From Toxonevra muliebris (taxonomy: Eukaryota > Arthropoda > Insecta > Diptera > Pallopteridae): 64,000 nucleotides of DNA. Location of the stretch: positions 56,681,408 to 56,745,407 of the forward strand of contig OY829329.1 of assembly GCA_963691655.1 (NCBI GenBank), in the 5' to 3' direction. Both the position numbers and the translations under genes were made by a program. The notes below the pieces were generated by a model. It was not told where the DNA came from, made no database searches, and saw only the letters and a program-made list of their open reading frames with translations. Positions 46,520-58,819 of this stretch are shown here, piece by piece; the first letter of the stretch is position 1, and each line of letters opens with the position of its first letter.

Positions 46520-47320
46520 TCATAATCGGACTTTTTATTTAATCAACCAACTTTGCATCTAACAACAACGTTCAAACTTGAACACTAAGAAGCCTCCGTA
46601 GATCCCGTTTCAATAATATAACTAAGACACATTTCACACTGTCGTTACTTTATTTCTATAGTATAGGGACAAATTTTTATTATCGTAGTGCCTATTTATT
46701 TAACATATGTTTGTATTAATAAATACAAAAGTAAGCCTTATTCCTATAGCACAGCAAACTATATATAGCAAACATTTTTAGTGACAGACTCTATGTTAGT
46801 AGTAAAACTAAAATTTATACTGCCTTAGATGCCTACTTTTGTGCCTCACTTCTAAAATATATCGTACCATATTTCTATAGTATAGAACACTATAGTTCGC
46901 CAAGGTCAAATATATCGTATTGCCTTAGCTCATCTGCGATAAAAAATGATAAATGTTAGGCCAAGTTTTTTGAACTACTGAATAGTTAATAATATTTTTT
47001 CGAGAGTTTAGAAATGCACTTTGATCTTATAAGAGAAAAAACCAAACTTTATTACGGGCTACTATAATCATTAATCGTAGTATTTTGAAAAGGTACAAAT
47101 TTTTCCACGCAAACTTTCTCAAGCCACAAGCATTTTTAGTCAAATAGTAGTTTTGATTTTTTAGTTTCTAGCAGTGAGGAATTATTCATTCTGACCTCCT
47201 AGGGTACATCCATTGACTTACAAATTCAAAGTAACTTATTAAGCGATCATTGTCTGTCCGAGCTATCATCCGTAAATATTAAGGACATAGCCAGATTCAT
47301 TATGGAATCCTCATGGTTCT
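46520..47320. other. Non-coding stretch
   Basis: No recognised gene. The phrase TTCTATAGTATAG recurs (46654, 46872 region), a weak local repeat. Confidence 0.4.
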
Positions 47321-47327
47321 TCAATCC

Positions 47328-47426
47328 GTAAATGGGGGAGTCGCGCCGTACTGTGGTATCACAATGAGCCTAAATGTGCTTAAGTGTGCTTTCAAGCAGA
47401 AGGCTGCCACTCCAACCTAACCTATT
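47328..47426 (+). mobile_element. SINE 3' tail fragment
   Basis: TGTGGTATCACAATGAGCCT, then GGCTGCCACTCCAACCTAAC, match the last ~90 bp of the 315-bp SINE family. The tRNA-like head is absent. A 5'-truncated or decayed copy. Confidence 0.6.
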
Positions 47427-48009
47427 AAGCGATCAAAGGTGAAAAAATCAACTTAAACTTTTCATGCCCGAGATTAACTAGTAGAAAGATTTTATGCAAA
47501 AAACATGGTTACTTAAGAGTTCTATGGAACTGTAGACAACCACTGGATAACCCTTTTTCTCTAACTTTTTTATTTTCATGTCTTTTACATTTTACAAAAA
47601 AAATTCTGTTTAGTAATAGTTTAAAACATGTGTTTGAAAAATTAGTGGGAGAGATTCTACGAACAATTTTTGGGTTTAGGTTTTTGACTTGACTTCACAT
47701 ACAAAAAAATGTAATAAGCATGAAATTTCAAATGTTCGGAAATCAGAAAACGTTCAGAATACCTAACACAATTGAATGCATATCTTATTACTAGCAAAAA
47801 ATTTTAAAAACCATCAGAGTGAATATTGCCTATAGCACCGACGGGCATGAAAGGGATAACTTTAGCTTGAAGATTAGTTCTTGGTGGCCATGTTATTTAC
47901 AGTGATATTCAACCTCTGACATATGAAGTAGATACTGTAGGTTCGAATTGTTACAAAAAATCTATTAGTACAGAGAAGGAAAAAAAAACACCAATCATAT
48001 GCGATCCAT

Positions 48010-48981
48010 CAGGGCCGTAGACAGGATTTTTTTCGGGGGGTTTTCATTTGACGACAATATTCATATAAAATTTTTATGAAACTGATGTTTAAATACAATA
48101 AATTAAATACGATGATGCATTTGATGGACCCTAGTAGACTAGGGAGAAAAGTGAATAAATGTCTTAAAGCTTAAGGAAAAATTTTTGTTTCCGAATTTTC
48201 TTCATCTTAACCTAAAAAAAATGGCCGAAAATGACAAAAAAAAATTCACAGAATAATCAATTTAAATTTTTTTCAAATAAATATTATTCAATGTGAATTC
48301 CAATACATTTTTTATCGTAAAAGACATAATTTCGATAACTTATTGACTTGCCATTACTGATAATGAACCCAACCTCAAAAAAATGATCAAAAATGCCAAA
48401 AATAGTCAGAGACTAATTTTTTTCAAATGATTATCAGTGGGAATTTGGGCCATTATCAATGATGAGGAGCCCGGATGAGGTTGGCATATATTCCCTAAGT
48501 TCGTGCAGTCACAGCATTGAAATCTTCCGAGTCGGGTGCCCTGAGCAATAATGGGTTAAAGGATTAATTGAATTTTAAGATTAAGAACTTTGAAGCTTAT
48601 TCAATAACACTGTCCTGCATGGGTTTGGTGAATGAATTTTCCATGCTGAACATGAATCTGAGGTCAAAAACTTCCCATTACGTCACGTTTTAGGAAAATG
48701 GGGTTGAAACCCCTGAAAATACCGTTTTTGGCCATTTAGCAAAACTTCGTACGATTTCAATTCAAATTTATTTTTGAAATTTTTTCTTTTATTTGACTTT
48801 TTAGAAAGAAGCTGATTAAAAAATATTTAAAAATCGTTCACTAGATTTTATTTTGACTTTTTTTCCATCCACTGGCAATCAATATCAAGAATTAGGAAAA
48901 AGTTTTCACATTTCGGGGGGGGAGGCGGGGGTTTGGGGCGAGGTCAGAACCCCCAAAACCTCCCCTCTAAATACGCCCTTG
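48010..48981 (+). mobile_element. hAT-like MITE, copy 2
   Basis: 972 bp flanked by a perfect 8-bp duplication CGATCCAT (48002-48009 and 48982-48989). Termini are CAGGGCCGTA and, inverted, CAAGGGCGTA. It is co-linear with 30572-31545 over its length, with scattered substitutions and small indels (for example a lost ~18 bp near 48630). Non-coding. Confidence 0.9.
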
Positions 48982-48989
48982 CGATCCAT

Positions 48990-50810
48990 AATTCGAATAA
49001 ATTGCATCCATTAGATTCATTCTTGCACTTGAATGCACACACGCATACGCACATTGACGACAAAGTAATGAGACATTCATACAAAAAATATCTATAGAAA
49101 AAAAGATGGAATTTTGAATTCAATAAAATAATTTTGTATAGAATTAAATGATATAAAGTACCAACTTTGCAATCAAAAGAATAATATAAAAAAAATAGGA
49201 GTAAAACTTTAACCCAAACGATAAGAATTAAATGCGCAGAAATAAAATAATTTCGGGGGAATAGGAATAAAAAAGGAAACACGCGTCAACACAAGCAAAA
49301 AAGAGTGCAAAAAAAAATACGCTTACAAATGAAGCGATACAATGTAGCGTAGGTAGCTTATATATAATGGCAAATGTATCTAGATACTATTATTAATGTG
49401 CGTAAAAGTATAAAGAATAAGTAGGTATGAGATATAACGAATTTCCGATTCGTTTGTAAGAGCTGTTAAAGAAAATATGTAAGCAGGAAAATATTCGCAT
49501 TCGCATTCGCACATTCGCCCTGCGGTAATTCCGCATACGGTCAAACGGAAATGTGCAAGTAAGCGGATACAATCAAAACTCCAAACGAATGAGAATTTAG
49601 TGTTTTCAAATATTCTACTTACTACTTACTTACTCCATGTGAAATATGCAATCAGTCATTTTAATCATCATCATCAGAAGCAGTAGCAACAGCAACGGCA
49701 ACGGCAGCATCATCATTAACTCGGTAACATCAGCATCGGAGCACGTTTCGTTTGATTGTGGTTGGTTGCTATGTTTCATCAAGAGGGGGAGTTGTTGATA
49801 TTGTATGTATTGTGAGCGATGATGAATGTTATTGTATTCTATGAATTCCTAAAAATGTGAATGAAATTTGAAAAATTCAATTAGTTTTTCATCGTATGAA
49901 TGCGAATTTTATGTGAATACGTGAATGCTTTGAGATATGTTTTATTCAGTAAAAAAAAAGATAAAGATTTGTGCATAGATTTTTATAATTTATTGAAAGG
50001 AAATTTTTCGGTGTGATTTGAGAATTTTTGTAAGTTCAAAGTTATAACGTTGTTTTATAAATTTATGATCTACGATGGAGAAACAAAATTTCAATGCTTG
50101 AGACTATAATCGATGGAAGAGACTAGTTGAGCCTTCAGTGAGTAGCTATAGGAATGAAGAAGACAACTTGTCTGCGATATAAGAATTTTGAATCTCAAAA
50201 TAACATTTCTATATGCTGTAAAACCATTGAGGAGTTTTCAAGAAGAATTTTACTTATAGTAACTTCAATATTTCGTCTAATGATGGTTTGTAGAATCCAT
50301 TAAAAGCATTTTTCATGATGGAACAATTTTCAAAATCCGTCAGGTGGAACTGAATTTATAGTGGTTTTAATATTTCCTTTTAATTTCTGTAGATAGAGGT
50401 AGAATTTTCAGAAACTTTTCTTAATTTAGGTCCTATGTCAGATATTTCGCTCGCAGGATGTGTAATGATCTTTTATGGTACTAAATTTGTAAAAGAAATT
50501 TCAGAGATGAAAAAATCTACAAAATAGTAGGGGTGGAAATCAAGTGATACTTTAGTATTTTCATTAATTTTCTGTACAGAAAGATCGAATTCTCAAAATT
50601 TGTTCTTCTTCGCTTATGCGATGAAAGGAACCTTAATGTAGGAATTTGAGGAACATTTTCTAGGGATTTTTGCTACTGGTTGATCAGTTGGGTCACCCGT
50701 TATGCATTTATATGTAAGTATACCCAGAGAGGGTTAATGGAGCTGAAGATCTTTCCAAAAACGTGAACGTCTATAGCCTTTTTATATTTCTACAATACAA
50801 ATGTTTACTC
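48990..50810. other. Non-coding stretch
   Basis: No recognised gene. ATTCGC repeats (49496-49517) and AGCAAC triplets (49680-49710) occur. Confidence 0.4.
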
Positions 50811-50816
50811 AATACT

Positions 50817-51886
50817 AGGGTAGCCAGACGTACTGATTTGATTTCCTCCGTGATTTCATAATTTTTTTTTTAAATACTGATTTTTTGAAATCTCGAAATC
50901 AGTATGAAAATGTACTGATTTTTTTAAATCTCGAAATCAGTATGAAAATGTACTGATTTTTGTATTTTGTACTAATTTTTTCAAATTCATATCTTAAGAA
51001 TTTTTGTGCTTAACCTTAATGGTCTTAAAATTGTTTTTGCAGATAGTCTCACCCTGTTTGTTTCTTTTTCTGTTTGTTCACAAAATAAATTACATACGAG
51101 TTGTTGCTATCGAGAGGAGAAAAGCAATATTTACTTGAAGCAAAGTCAGTTAACGTAAGTTTTTATTTGATTACTGTCCTCAGCTCTCACAATCCTCTAA
51201 ATATGGAAACTGATACGTAATCAACATTAGGTCCGTTCCCGTACTTTTTGGGTAAAGTCTGGTAAACTATAATAATATATAAACTAGAATCTTCGGGTTC
51301 ACAATCACCATTTGCATTATTCAGAAATGGCAGAAGCTTCTACAGCGTCAGAAGTTGAACAGACAATTGCGTCATTAACTTGTGGAGAATGTAGTTAAAA
51401 ATTAACTAATATACTATTAATTAATTTTCAAATGTCTTTTAAACATTTTCCATTTTAAATATCACTTATTTTTCTAAAAATTCTTTATTTATTTATTAAT
51501 TTCAAATTTTCAATATATTTTCACAAAAGCAAAACAGCTGATAAATACAAAACAGCTGATTGTTTGACACTTTTAACAATTTTACCCGAAGAAAAAGTGC
51601 GGGCTATTTCGTGCACGAAGAAGAAGACAATTACTCTCTCATCTCTGCTCTCATTTGCAAGTTTTTTGTGTACGGGAACGCTTTCTGGGCTGTTTTGGGC
51701 GAACGCGTTCACCCGCGTTGTAGTACGGGAACAGAGCTATTGTCTACTGACAAAGAAAAAATTCACTATATCACATTGAAATTACTAGGTAATAAAAGCA
51801 TAAAAACTGTACTGATTTGTACTGATTTTCTGTGTTTTCCAACGTCTAATGCACTGATTTCGCGGTTATAAACTCTGGATTCCCTA
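50817..51886. mobile_element. Possible TIR element with TACTGATTT repeats
   Basis: The left end TAGGGTAGCCAGACGTACTG and, inverted, the right end TAGGGAATCCAGAG are similar. TACTGATTT recurs near both ends (50840, 50874, 50915, 50951 and 51809-51829). A direct duplication of about 42 bp lies at 50874-50959, containing GAAATCTCGAAATCAGTATG twice. No clear 8-bp duplication was found, so class and borders are uncertain. The repeat at 51527-51737 lies inside. Confidence 0.4.
51527..51737 (+). repeat. Dispersed repeat with two CAGCTGAT motifs, copy 1
   Basis: It begins AAAGCAAAACAGCTGATAAA, repeats AACAGCTGAT and ends TAGTACGGGAACAGAGCT. The reverse complement lies at 63763-63995. A related GTTCCCGTACTTTTT lies at 51233-51247 and may be the other terminus of a ~0.5 kb element. 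Open frames over it are not conserved in copy 2. Confidence 0.65.
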
Positions 51887-51939
51887 CTTAATACACTTGA
51901 AAGCTATATTAATTTCAGGTTCAGTTTGTAAATGTCTGA

Positions 51940-52480
51940 GTTTGGTTAGAATATCGATCTGTGTTTTTTATGTAATTTTTAAGATTTGCCTTTTGGTCTG
52001 AGTTTTGGTTTAGTTTTGAACTATGTTTTGGTCGGCTTATGTTCTTAATATTGGTCTGAATTTTGCTCTTAATTTTAGTCTGAGTTGCAGTTTTTTTGTG
52101 GAGTATTTCGGTTTCAGTTTTGATCTAGTTTTGCAATTTTTTTTTTTAATTTGACTTGCTTTTTGATCTTAATATCAGTCTAATTTTTAATATTTTTTTA
52201 TATGGGTTTTGTTTTTACTTTTGATCTGCTTTTTGTTAACAATTTCGATTTGAGTTTTGGCGTGAATATCGTTTCGATTTCCGGTCTGATTTTGGTTTGC
52301 TTTTGGTCTCAATTGTGGTCTGATGTTTGATCTGCTTTTACTCTGAATTTTTATTTGATTTCTAAACTAGTTTTTAGTCTGAATTATGATCTGGGTGTTC
52401 AACTGATTTTTTGGTCTGGTTTCGATATTATTTTTAGTCATCACAATATTGTTTTTATTTTAACTTGGTAAAATCAAAAC
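51940..52480 (-). repeat. Degenerate GACCAAAATTCA tandem repeat, locus 4 (inverse)
   Basis: Plus-strand theme TTTTGGTCTGAATTT and TTTGATCTGCTTTT, in the same orientation as locus 2. Confidence 0.7.
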
Positions 52481-52484
52481 TCTT

Positions 52485-54300
52485 CTTCACCCAAATCTAA
52501 ATCCTAGATCCGTCACTGCCAAGATATTCACGGTTTTGTCAGTTTCGATCGAAATAATCAATATATTTGTTTGGCCTTTTTTAAATTTTAATACTTTCAT
52601 GGTCAATTTCGAAACTAAAAAGTTCTGTTCCGAAATTAATTAGCTACTATGGCAACACATATTTTCCAATTTGAGAATCTAGCACTTACGTTACACCGAG
52701 TGGGCCCTAGACTCTGGGGATGGCACATCCAACAAATATTCTTTAAGCCTTCACAAATTGAACCAGAAAATCTACCTGCAAATCATTCTTCATAAATATT
52801 TCTCATAACACAAATTTCCCAGTTATTTCCTAAATTTTTATAACACAAACCGAAAGTACCCAAGTAGTTTCTTTTTATGATTTTAAAACTAATATTTTCT
52901 ATAACGATCTCCCTAAACAAAAAATGTTAAATATAATTTATAAAGATTGCAATGTGAAAGTGCTGAAACCATTAGAAACAAAGACACTCCACTCCACATT
53001 TTATATTCAATATAGTACAACTACAAAAACTCAAACCAAATAGAGAGAAAAAAAGAAAGAAGCTAAATAAAATGGTACATGTAATTCATCACCCCTTGCA
53101 TCATCATGCGAAACGTTGCATGCAACCTTTTGTTGTACCAATTGCATTCCGAGGGTCCCCTTCCACATGCAATATTTATTTCAAAAAAGTTTTTTCGTTG
53201 TTTTTTTTCTTCTCACTTTATAATAATATTAGGCACTGCTGATCAAAATTCGCATTCATGAAAAACACACACACACGTACACGTATACAAGCACTAGAGA
53301 GCTCAAATAGGTAAAATAATCCCAAAGCGTATTGCAAACATTAAGCATTTTACGCAATGTGTACCTACGTCATCAGCGTACAATCTCACCATCTCATGTT
53401 AGCTCGCGCGTTGGCAACATTTTCGTTCTTTTCGCTTAGTCAGCTTTTTTTTTCTTTATTTTTTGATTTTGGTAAAAATTTTCCGTTTGATTTCTAGCGC
53501 TATGTGATTAGGGTGTATTGAAAAATTAAACGACAAAAAAACGTTCTCTTTGGGCTTCATGATTATGGGAATGGTCTGTATGCAAATAGGCACCTTATAC
53601 AGTGAGATGGAAATGAGTTTCAGAGACATAGAGTTTCAATATTTTTGAGGTTTTCAACGTATTTTTACCAGAACTATTGGAAAGCGTTTTCAAAACTTTC
53701 ATTTGTCTATCCGGTTTATTTCTAACACATAATTTTTTTGCGGAAATATTGCGTATTTTTATATGACCTCTCTACTAGAAACCGCGGTATTCGATATTTG
53801 GAAAGTTAACTTTCCAATATTTTTTTTTGTTTTTTAAAAAAAATACAAAAAAGGTATACCACTGGAACACGGTTGCCCGTTAAAAATGTAGGACTAAACC
53901 TAGGACGGCAGAATGAAAAATAGTCAGTTTAAGAATTTTGAAGGACCAGAGTCGAATTTTGTTTAATCCTGTGCAAATGGATTTTGAAAATATGACTTTA
54001 AAGTAAATACATTTGTTATCAGTGACTCAAAAATTATGCTCATCCTTTAAATTGTATGTAGAGAGAGCGTTATCACTAAATACTTGTGATTGAGAACTTC
54101 TACTTAAATAGTAAGCAGTACAGTTGGATGTTTTAAAAAACTTTTGACATATTAAAATTTCACTCAATTGCGGAACCTTTCTTTGAAACTGCTCATTAGA
54201 TACCGCTAGTAGTGAAAAAGTATACTCAAGTTGTTTATAAACCGCAAAACCAATTTTCTACTACCATGCTGCGATCACTACATCAAGAAATATATAAAAT
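52485..54300. other. Non-coding stretch
   Basis: No recognised gene or transposon end. A CA run lies at about 53263-53275. Confidence 0.4.
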
Positions 54301-54304
54301 CTCC

Positions 54305-54870
54305 ATTTTTTAAACTCCCGCGTTCGTTAGTTTGTGCGATTATTATCTCACCCGCACCAAAAATGTCTGCACAATTAGAAACCAACGACTAACGTACTCA
54401 GGCTCTGACGCTACCACTGACTACATCAAAACAAACGGAAAAGTTCCACTTTTTTAACGTCTGAAGTATGTGTGTAAGTTATAACTAAAAAAAACTTTCG
54501 AATTAACAATTCCAGATTTAATAATTCGGGACCACCCTAACCAAAAGAACTGAAAGCACCGCTTCCTTAACGCTTGAGTCCATTAGTGTGTGCGATCATT
54601 AACGTACCGGTACTGAAAGTACCAATCACACCTCAAATCTTATTAACGACCGGAATTTGAACCTATGAACTGAGACTTATGGGTTCGACAATGCTCTACC
54701 CCAAAAAAATATTGAAAATCGTTATTTTATCACCCTTAGGGCTCTTCAGGGTATCAAACTGTTATCAGTTACACATAAAACGTTTCCAAGGTCAGAATTT
54801 AAAGTAATAACCTCAGGTTTAGCAGCTTGGCATTACTCTACCACTGAGCCACGGTGATTATATATACGTA
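54305..54870 (-). repeat. Cluster of tRNA-like SINE remnants
   Basis: On the minus strand three tRNA-like heads occur in series. The first (about 54865-54795) has a box A match TGGCTCAGTGG and then AGAGTAATGCC. The second (about 54705-54650) reads GTAGAGCATTGTCGAACCC, with box B-like GGTTCAAATTCCGG. The third (about 54430-54400) reads GTAGTCAGTGGTAGCGTC. Tails after the second and third share GATCGCACACACTAA/AATCGCACAAACTAA. They look like decayed tRNA-derived SINEs, different from the 315-bp family. None folds into a convincing full tRNA. Confidence 0.45.
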
Positions 54871-54874
54871 AAAT

Positions 54875-56100
54875 TTATCTGATATATTACCAAGTCGGTG
54901 AGTTTCCACCAAATTGCATAAAAAATTCCTTGACATTTTTTTTCAAAGATTTCTTTTATTTCAAATTTTGTTTTAGTTTTCTTTTTTCATTATACCCTAT
55001 CTAGAATATGCGTGAGTGTATATGAAAAGTATTCCTGGCTTTTTTCTTTTTTTTTGCTTTGTGCGTACTTTTGTTTTGTTGTTGTTGCTGCTGCTTTGTT
55101 ATTATTTGTTGATGTAACATTTCTGGTTGCTGCATTTATCATCAACACAGAATCATGAAAAATTGGTCCAGGGGTTGTGTCTTTAGGTTTCGATTATAGC
55201 TTCAGCATTATTTTTCAATTCAGCATAAAGCACATAACTCAAAGTGCAAAACATCCCCTTTTGGTATGTTTTTCAGTTGGCATTAGTATCCCTGCCATAT
55301 TCAAACATTGACAAAGGGGGTTGCGGTGCTCTGCAGAGCAGGAGTAGGTACGAAATTCGAATTTGTATGTTTGAATTGGGAATTAGTTTTTCGGGAATTT
55401 TTTTTTTTTGTTTATTTGTTTCAATTTTTTTTGTCTGTTTTTTGTTTTTACAACAATAATGCATATGCAAGTAAAAGGATCTATCTATGTATGTAGATAT
55501 GAAATTGATTTTTATGCTAGGGTACCGCAGATATTTTATATTCCAACTGCAATAAATTATTGAGTTTACAATTTGTAGGATAATCTGGAAAATATGGATA
55601 TCTCCAGGCAGTTATTAACAGCAGAGCTATAAATGAGTGCTTGATTTAAAAAATCTTTAAACAATTTTAAAATATCGTAAAAGTTCTATTACATTCCCTT
55701 AAATTTTTTCTAAATTTTATAAAAATAACTTTTGAAAATAAATTGCATTGTCTACTTCTGCTCCTGATATTCAATTAAGTACTTTTAAATATATATATAT
55801 ACACATTTAAAAACTTTAAGAAGCCATAAATATATTTTACCTTCTTCACTTTTTCACTTCCTCATTTCTCCTTCCCCTTCTCTCTTTCCCCCATAATAAT
55901 AATTGCACGAATTTTTTATACGAAAATTGTTGTTCTTTGTTGTAATGATTCCCAAGACATTCATTATATTTCAAATCTCTTTAAAGTTTTCATATATATT
56001 ACAATTTTTATATATACTTTCGCAAGATTGTAAAGGAACGTTAAAATATACTACAAAAGGAAACCAAATACATAAAAGGCTTTATTGATGTGCTTTCTTT
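54875..56100. other. Non-coding stretch
   Basis: No recognised gene. TTG/CTG triplets (55076-55096) and T runs near 55045 and 55399 are present. Confidence 0.4.
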
Positions 56101-56367
56101 ATGCACCCTGCAGTGAAAAGTTCTAGTTCCGAACTAGTGAATTCAATAGTTCTTAAGGGACAGTGACTGGTTCCACATCTATCTACTTTGCTTTGCTACA
56201 ACTGGCGAATTTAACATGGCGTTGTCATAGCAGGTGTCGATTGGTTTCCTTATGCATTACCTAAGGACTAGTGATTTCGCTAGTCTTTCAATAACAAGTT
56301 CTTGCACTAGTTCGTTAATATCTAGTTTTTTCACTTCTTGAATAACTAGTTTCAGCGCTAGTTCTTA

Positions 56368-57589
56368 TTGGGAGTATGAATGTATAAACTCGTAATTGTG
56401 ACTAACTTTATATCTATCATACGCGCCATATTTTTGACATTGACAGCTATTCTATCTCGAAGAGCGCCAAAAATACTATAATAATTGATCGGTCAAATAA
56501 TTTTCATAATTTTACAAAAGTGTTTTACTATAGTTGAAAATGTCGAATTTCGTGCCAACAAAACAACATTTGCGGGAAGTTTTAATTTGCTTCTTCCATT
56601 TAAAGAAAAACGCAACTGAAGCACATCGTTTACTTACTGAAGCTTATCCTGACTGTGCTATAGACGTTAGAATGTGTCAGGCGTGGTATGCCGTTTAAAA
56701 AGTGGTGATTGAAGGTGATGAAGAATTGAAGGCATTACTCGAAGAAGATTCATGTCAAACACAACAAGAACTTGCAGAATCTTTAGGAGTTGATCAATCA
56801 ACCATTTCTAAACGATTAAAAGCATTGGGAATGATTCAAAAGCAAGGAAATTGGGTGCCGTACGAATTGAAGCCGAGAGACGTCGAACGACGATTTTTCA
56901 CATGTGAACTGCTGATTGAACGACAGAAAAGAAAGGGTTTTCTGCATCGTATTGTGACTGGCGATGAAAAGTGGATACCTTACGATAACCCAAAGCGTAA
57001 AAAATCATGGGGACCGCCCGGACATGCATCAACATCAACGGCAAAGCCGAACATCCATGGATCCTAGCTCATGCTGTGTATTTGGTGGGATATGAAAGGT
57101 GTCGTCTATTATGAGCTATTGAAACCGAATGAAACGAACACTGGCGACCGCTACCGACTATAATGGATGCGTTTGAGCCGAGCATTAAAGGATAAGAGGC
57201 CAGAATATGAGAATAGACACGACAATGCTCGGCCGCATGTTGCAAGGCAAGTAAAAACATACTTGGAAACGTTAAAATGGGTAGTGATACCCCACCCGCC
57301 GTATTCTCCAGACATTGCTCCTTCTGATTACCACTTGTTCCGATCGATGACACATGGCCTGGCTGAACAGCACTTCCGTTTTTTCGAAGAACTCAAAAAA
57401 TGGGTTGATTCGTGGATAGTCTCAAAAGATGAGGAGTTCTTTCGACGCGGAATCCGTATGCTACCAGAAAGATGGGAAAAAGGTTGTGGCTAACGATGGG
57501 CAATACTTTAAAGAATAAATTTATAGTCACTTTTTCACAACAAATGTCCAAATTACGAAAAAATACGAGTTAATACATTCATACTCCAA
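56368..57589 (+). mobile_element. mariner element, copy 2 (nested)
   Basis: 1222 bp flanked by TA (56366-56367 and 57590-57591). The left terminus is TTGGGAGTATGAATGTATAA and the right, inverted, is TTGGAGTATGAATGTATTAA. Inserted in the CTAGTTC-rich element. About 80 bp shorter than copy 1, through internal deletions. Confidence 0.92.
56540..57518 (+). pseudogene. mariner transposase, frameshifted and deleted
   Basis: It starts MSNFVPTKQHLREVLICF at 56540. Near 56690 the reading frame breaks, and about 45 bp that encode the segment after WYARF in copy 1 are missing. It then reads ELKALLEEDSCQTQQELAES, WVPYELKPRD and IVTGDEKWIPYDNP (first Asp, with the normal Gly that copy 1 lost). Later stops are TAG at 57065-57067 and TAA near 57161, and the codons before HDNARP are missing. 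HDNARPHVARQV (second Asp) and YSPDIAPSDYHLF (third) are intact. An extra G near 57482 shifts the end. Confidence 0.9.
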
Positions 57590-57838
57590 TAGTTCCATCA
57601 CTAATTTTTAAATATCTTAACCCCTACATTTTACACATATGGATAATAAATAAAATGCGAATTTATTTTACGGTGATTTTTTTAAATAAAAAGATGAATT
57701 ACTAAATTACATTATTGATATTTGAATTTGAATACGTTACGAATACATGTATAAAATTTGATTTTCTGCACATATTTCTTATAAACTTCCTTCAGGTTAT
57801 CTTCAGACGAGTTAGTTTGGTTACCAAGACTTTTTGCC

Positions 57839-58153
57839 GACGACCTCGATAGCCTATTGGATAGTGCACTAGACTTTCATCTGGGAGGTTCGGGTTCGAT
57901 TCCCGTCTTCGTCTGGTGGTTAATTTTCATAACTTTCTTATATTCACTATCAATATGAAGTGTATGAGAATTATAAGAAAGTGTACAAGTACACACATTG
58001 GTTGGTAATGGCAAAACCACCAAGCCAAGATAAAAAATTGCCACACCGCCGTTTGGAATCGGCGTTAAACTATAGGTTCAACTATGTGGTATCACAATGG
58101 GCCGTTCAGGCCTAAGTGTGTCTCTCGACAGCCACTCCAACTTAACCTAACCT
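57839..58153 (+). mobile_element. tRNA-Glu-like SINE, copy 2 (nested)
   Basis: 315 bp, the same length as copy 1, with a perfect 13-bp duplication AAGACTTTTTGCC (57826-57838 and 58154-58166). Box A region TAGCCTATTGG carries one change from copy 1. The box B region is unchanged. The tail is TTAACCTAACCT. It differs from copy 1 at few positions, so both are fairly young. It lies in the non-mariner part of the CTAGTTC-rich element. Confidence 0.93.
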
Positions 58154-58819
58154 AAGACTTTTTGCCCAGTGAGTGTTTCCATTTATGTTTTGTTTTATGC
58201 ATAAGTCATTACTGAAAAAGAATAATAAATAAATTAATAAATTTATAAATCAAAAAATAAGTAAATTAATAAATAAATTATTAAATAAATGACAAATAAA
58301 TAAATTAATACTTACATTGACACTGCAAATTTGCGCCATGGGTTACAATCATACGCTGTACTTCAAGATAGGACGATTGTTTTTATTCACGAATTTTTCT
58401 TTCAACATTTTATTAATAATTACACCTTCAGCAAATTACAAATTTTTTTAAATTTGTTTTATACAATAACACTTTTTTCACAAATTCACTTAACTTCTTG
58501 CGTTCGACTTGCAAAATTAGTTGAAGACAAATTCAATAGCTGTTAAAATAGCAGTAAATGAGGAAGAGAATTACGAAGCAAAGTTTTTTTTGTTTTTGTA
58601 AAACGACACAGCATACCGATCAATTAAGACTTCGAACTGGCGAATCTATAGATGTACTTGTCACCATAATATGCACTAGTTCAAGAAAAAAAGAAAATCG
58701 TTTTGTTTCAACTAGTGAATCTTTGCATTCAATAAGGAACTAACCACCGAACTAGTGAATTTATTCCAACCACAGAACTAGATCTTTTTGTATCTAGTTC
58801 GGTGTTTCACTGCAGGGTA

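Larger units (their letters stand above)
56106..58817. mobile_element. Unclassified TIR element hosting a mariner and a SINE
   Basis: The ends are CCCTGCAGTGAAA (56106-56118) and its inverse TTTCACTGCAGGG (58805-58817), with CTAGTTC/GAACTAGTGAAT-type repeats crowding both subterminal regions. Flanks TATGCA and TATGTA could be a one-mismatch duplication. Removing the nested mariner (1222 bp plus TA) and SINE (315 bp plus 13-bp duplication) leaves about 1.16 kb. No transposase is recognised. The class is unknown; foldback-like or hAT-like are possible. Confidence 0.65.

Noticed and set aside
46374..46562. Gln/Asn-rich short frame
   Set aside because: Lies in the degenerate GACCAAAATTCA repeat; low complexity only.
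53090..53125. Hammerhead-like GAAAC at GCGAAACGTTGC
   Set aside because: No CUGANGA core at a suitable distance upstream on that strand.
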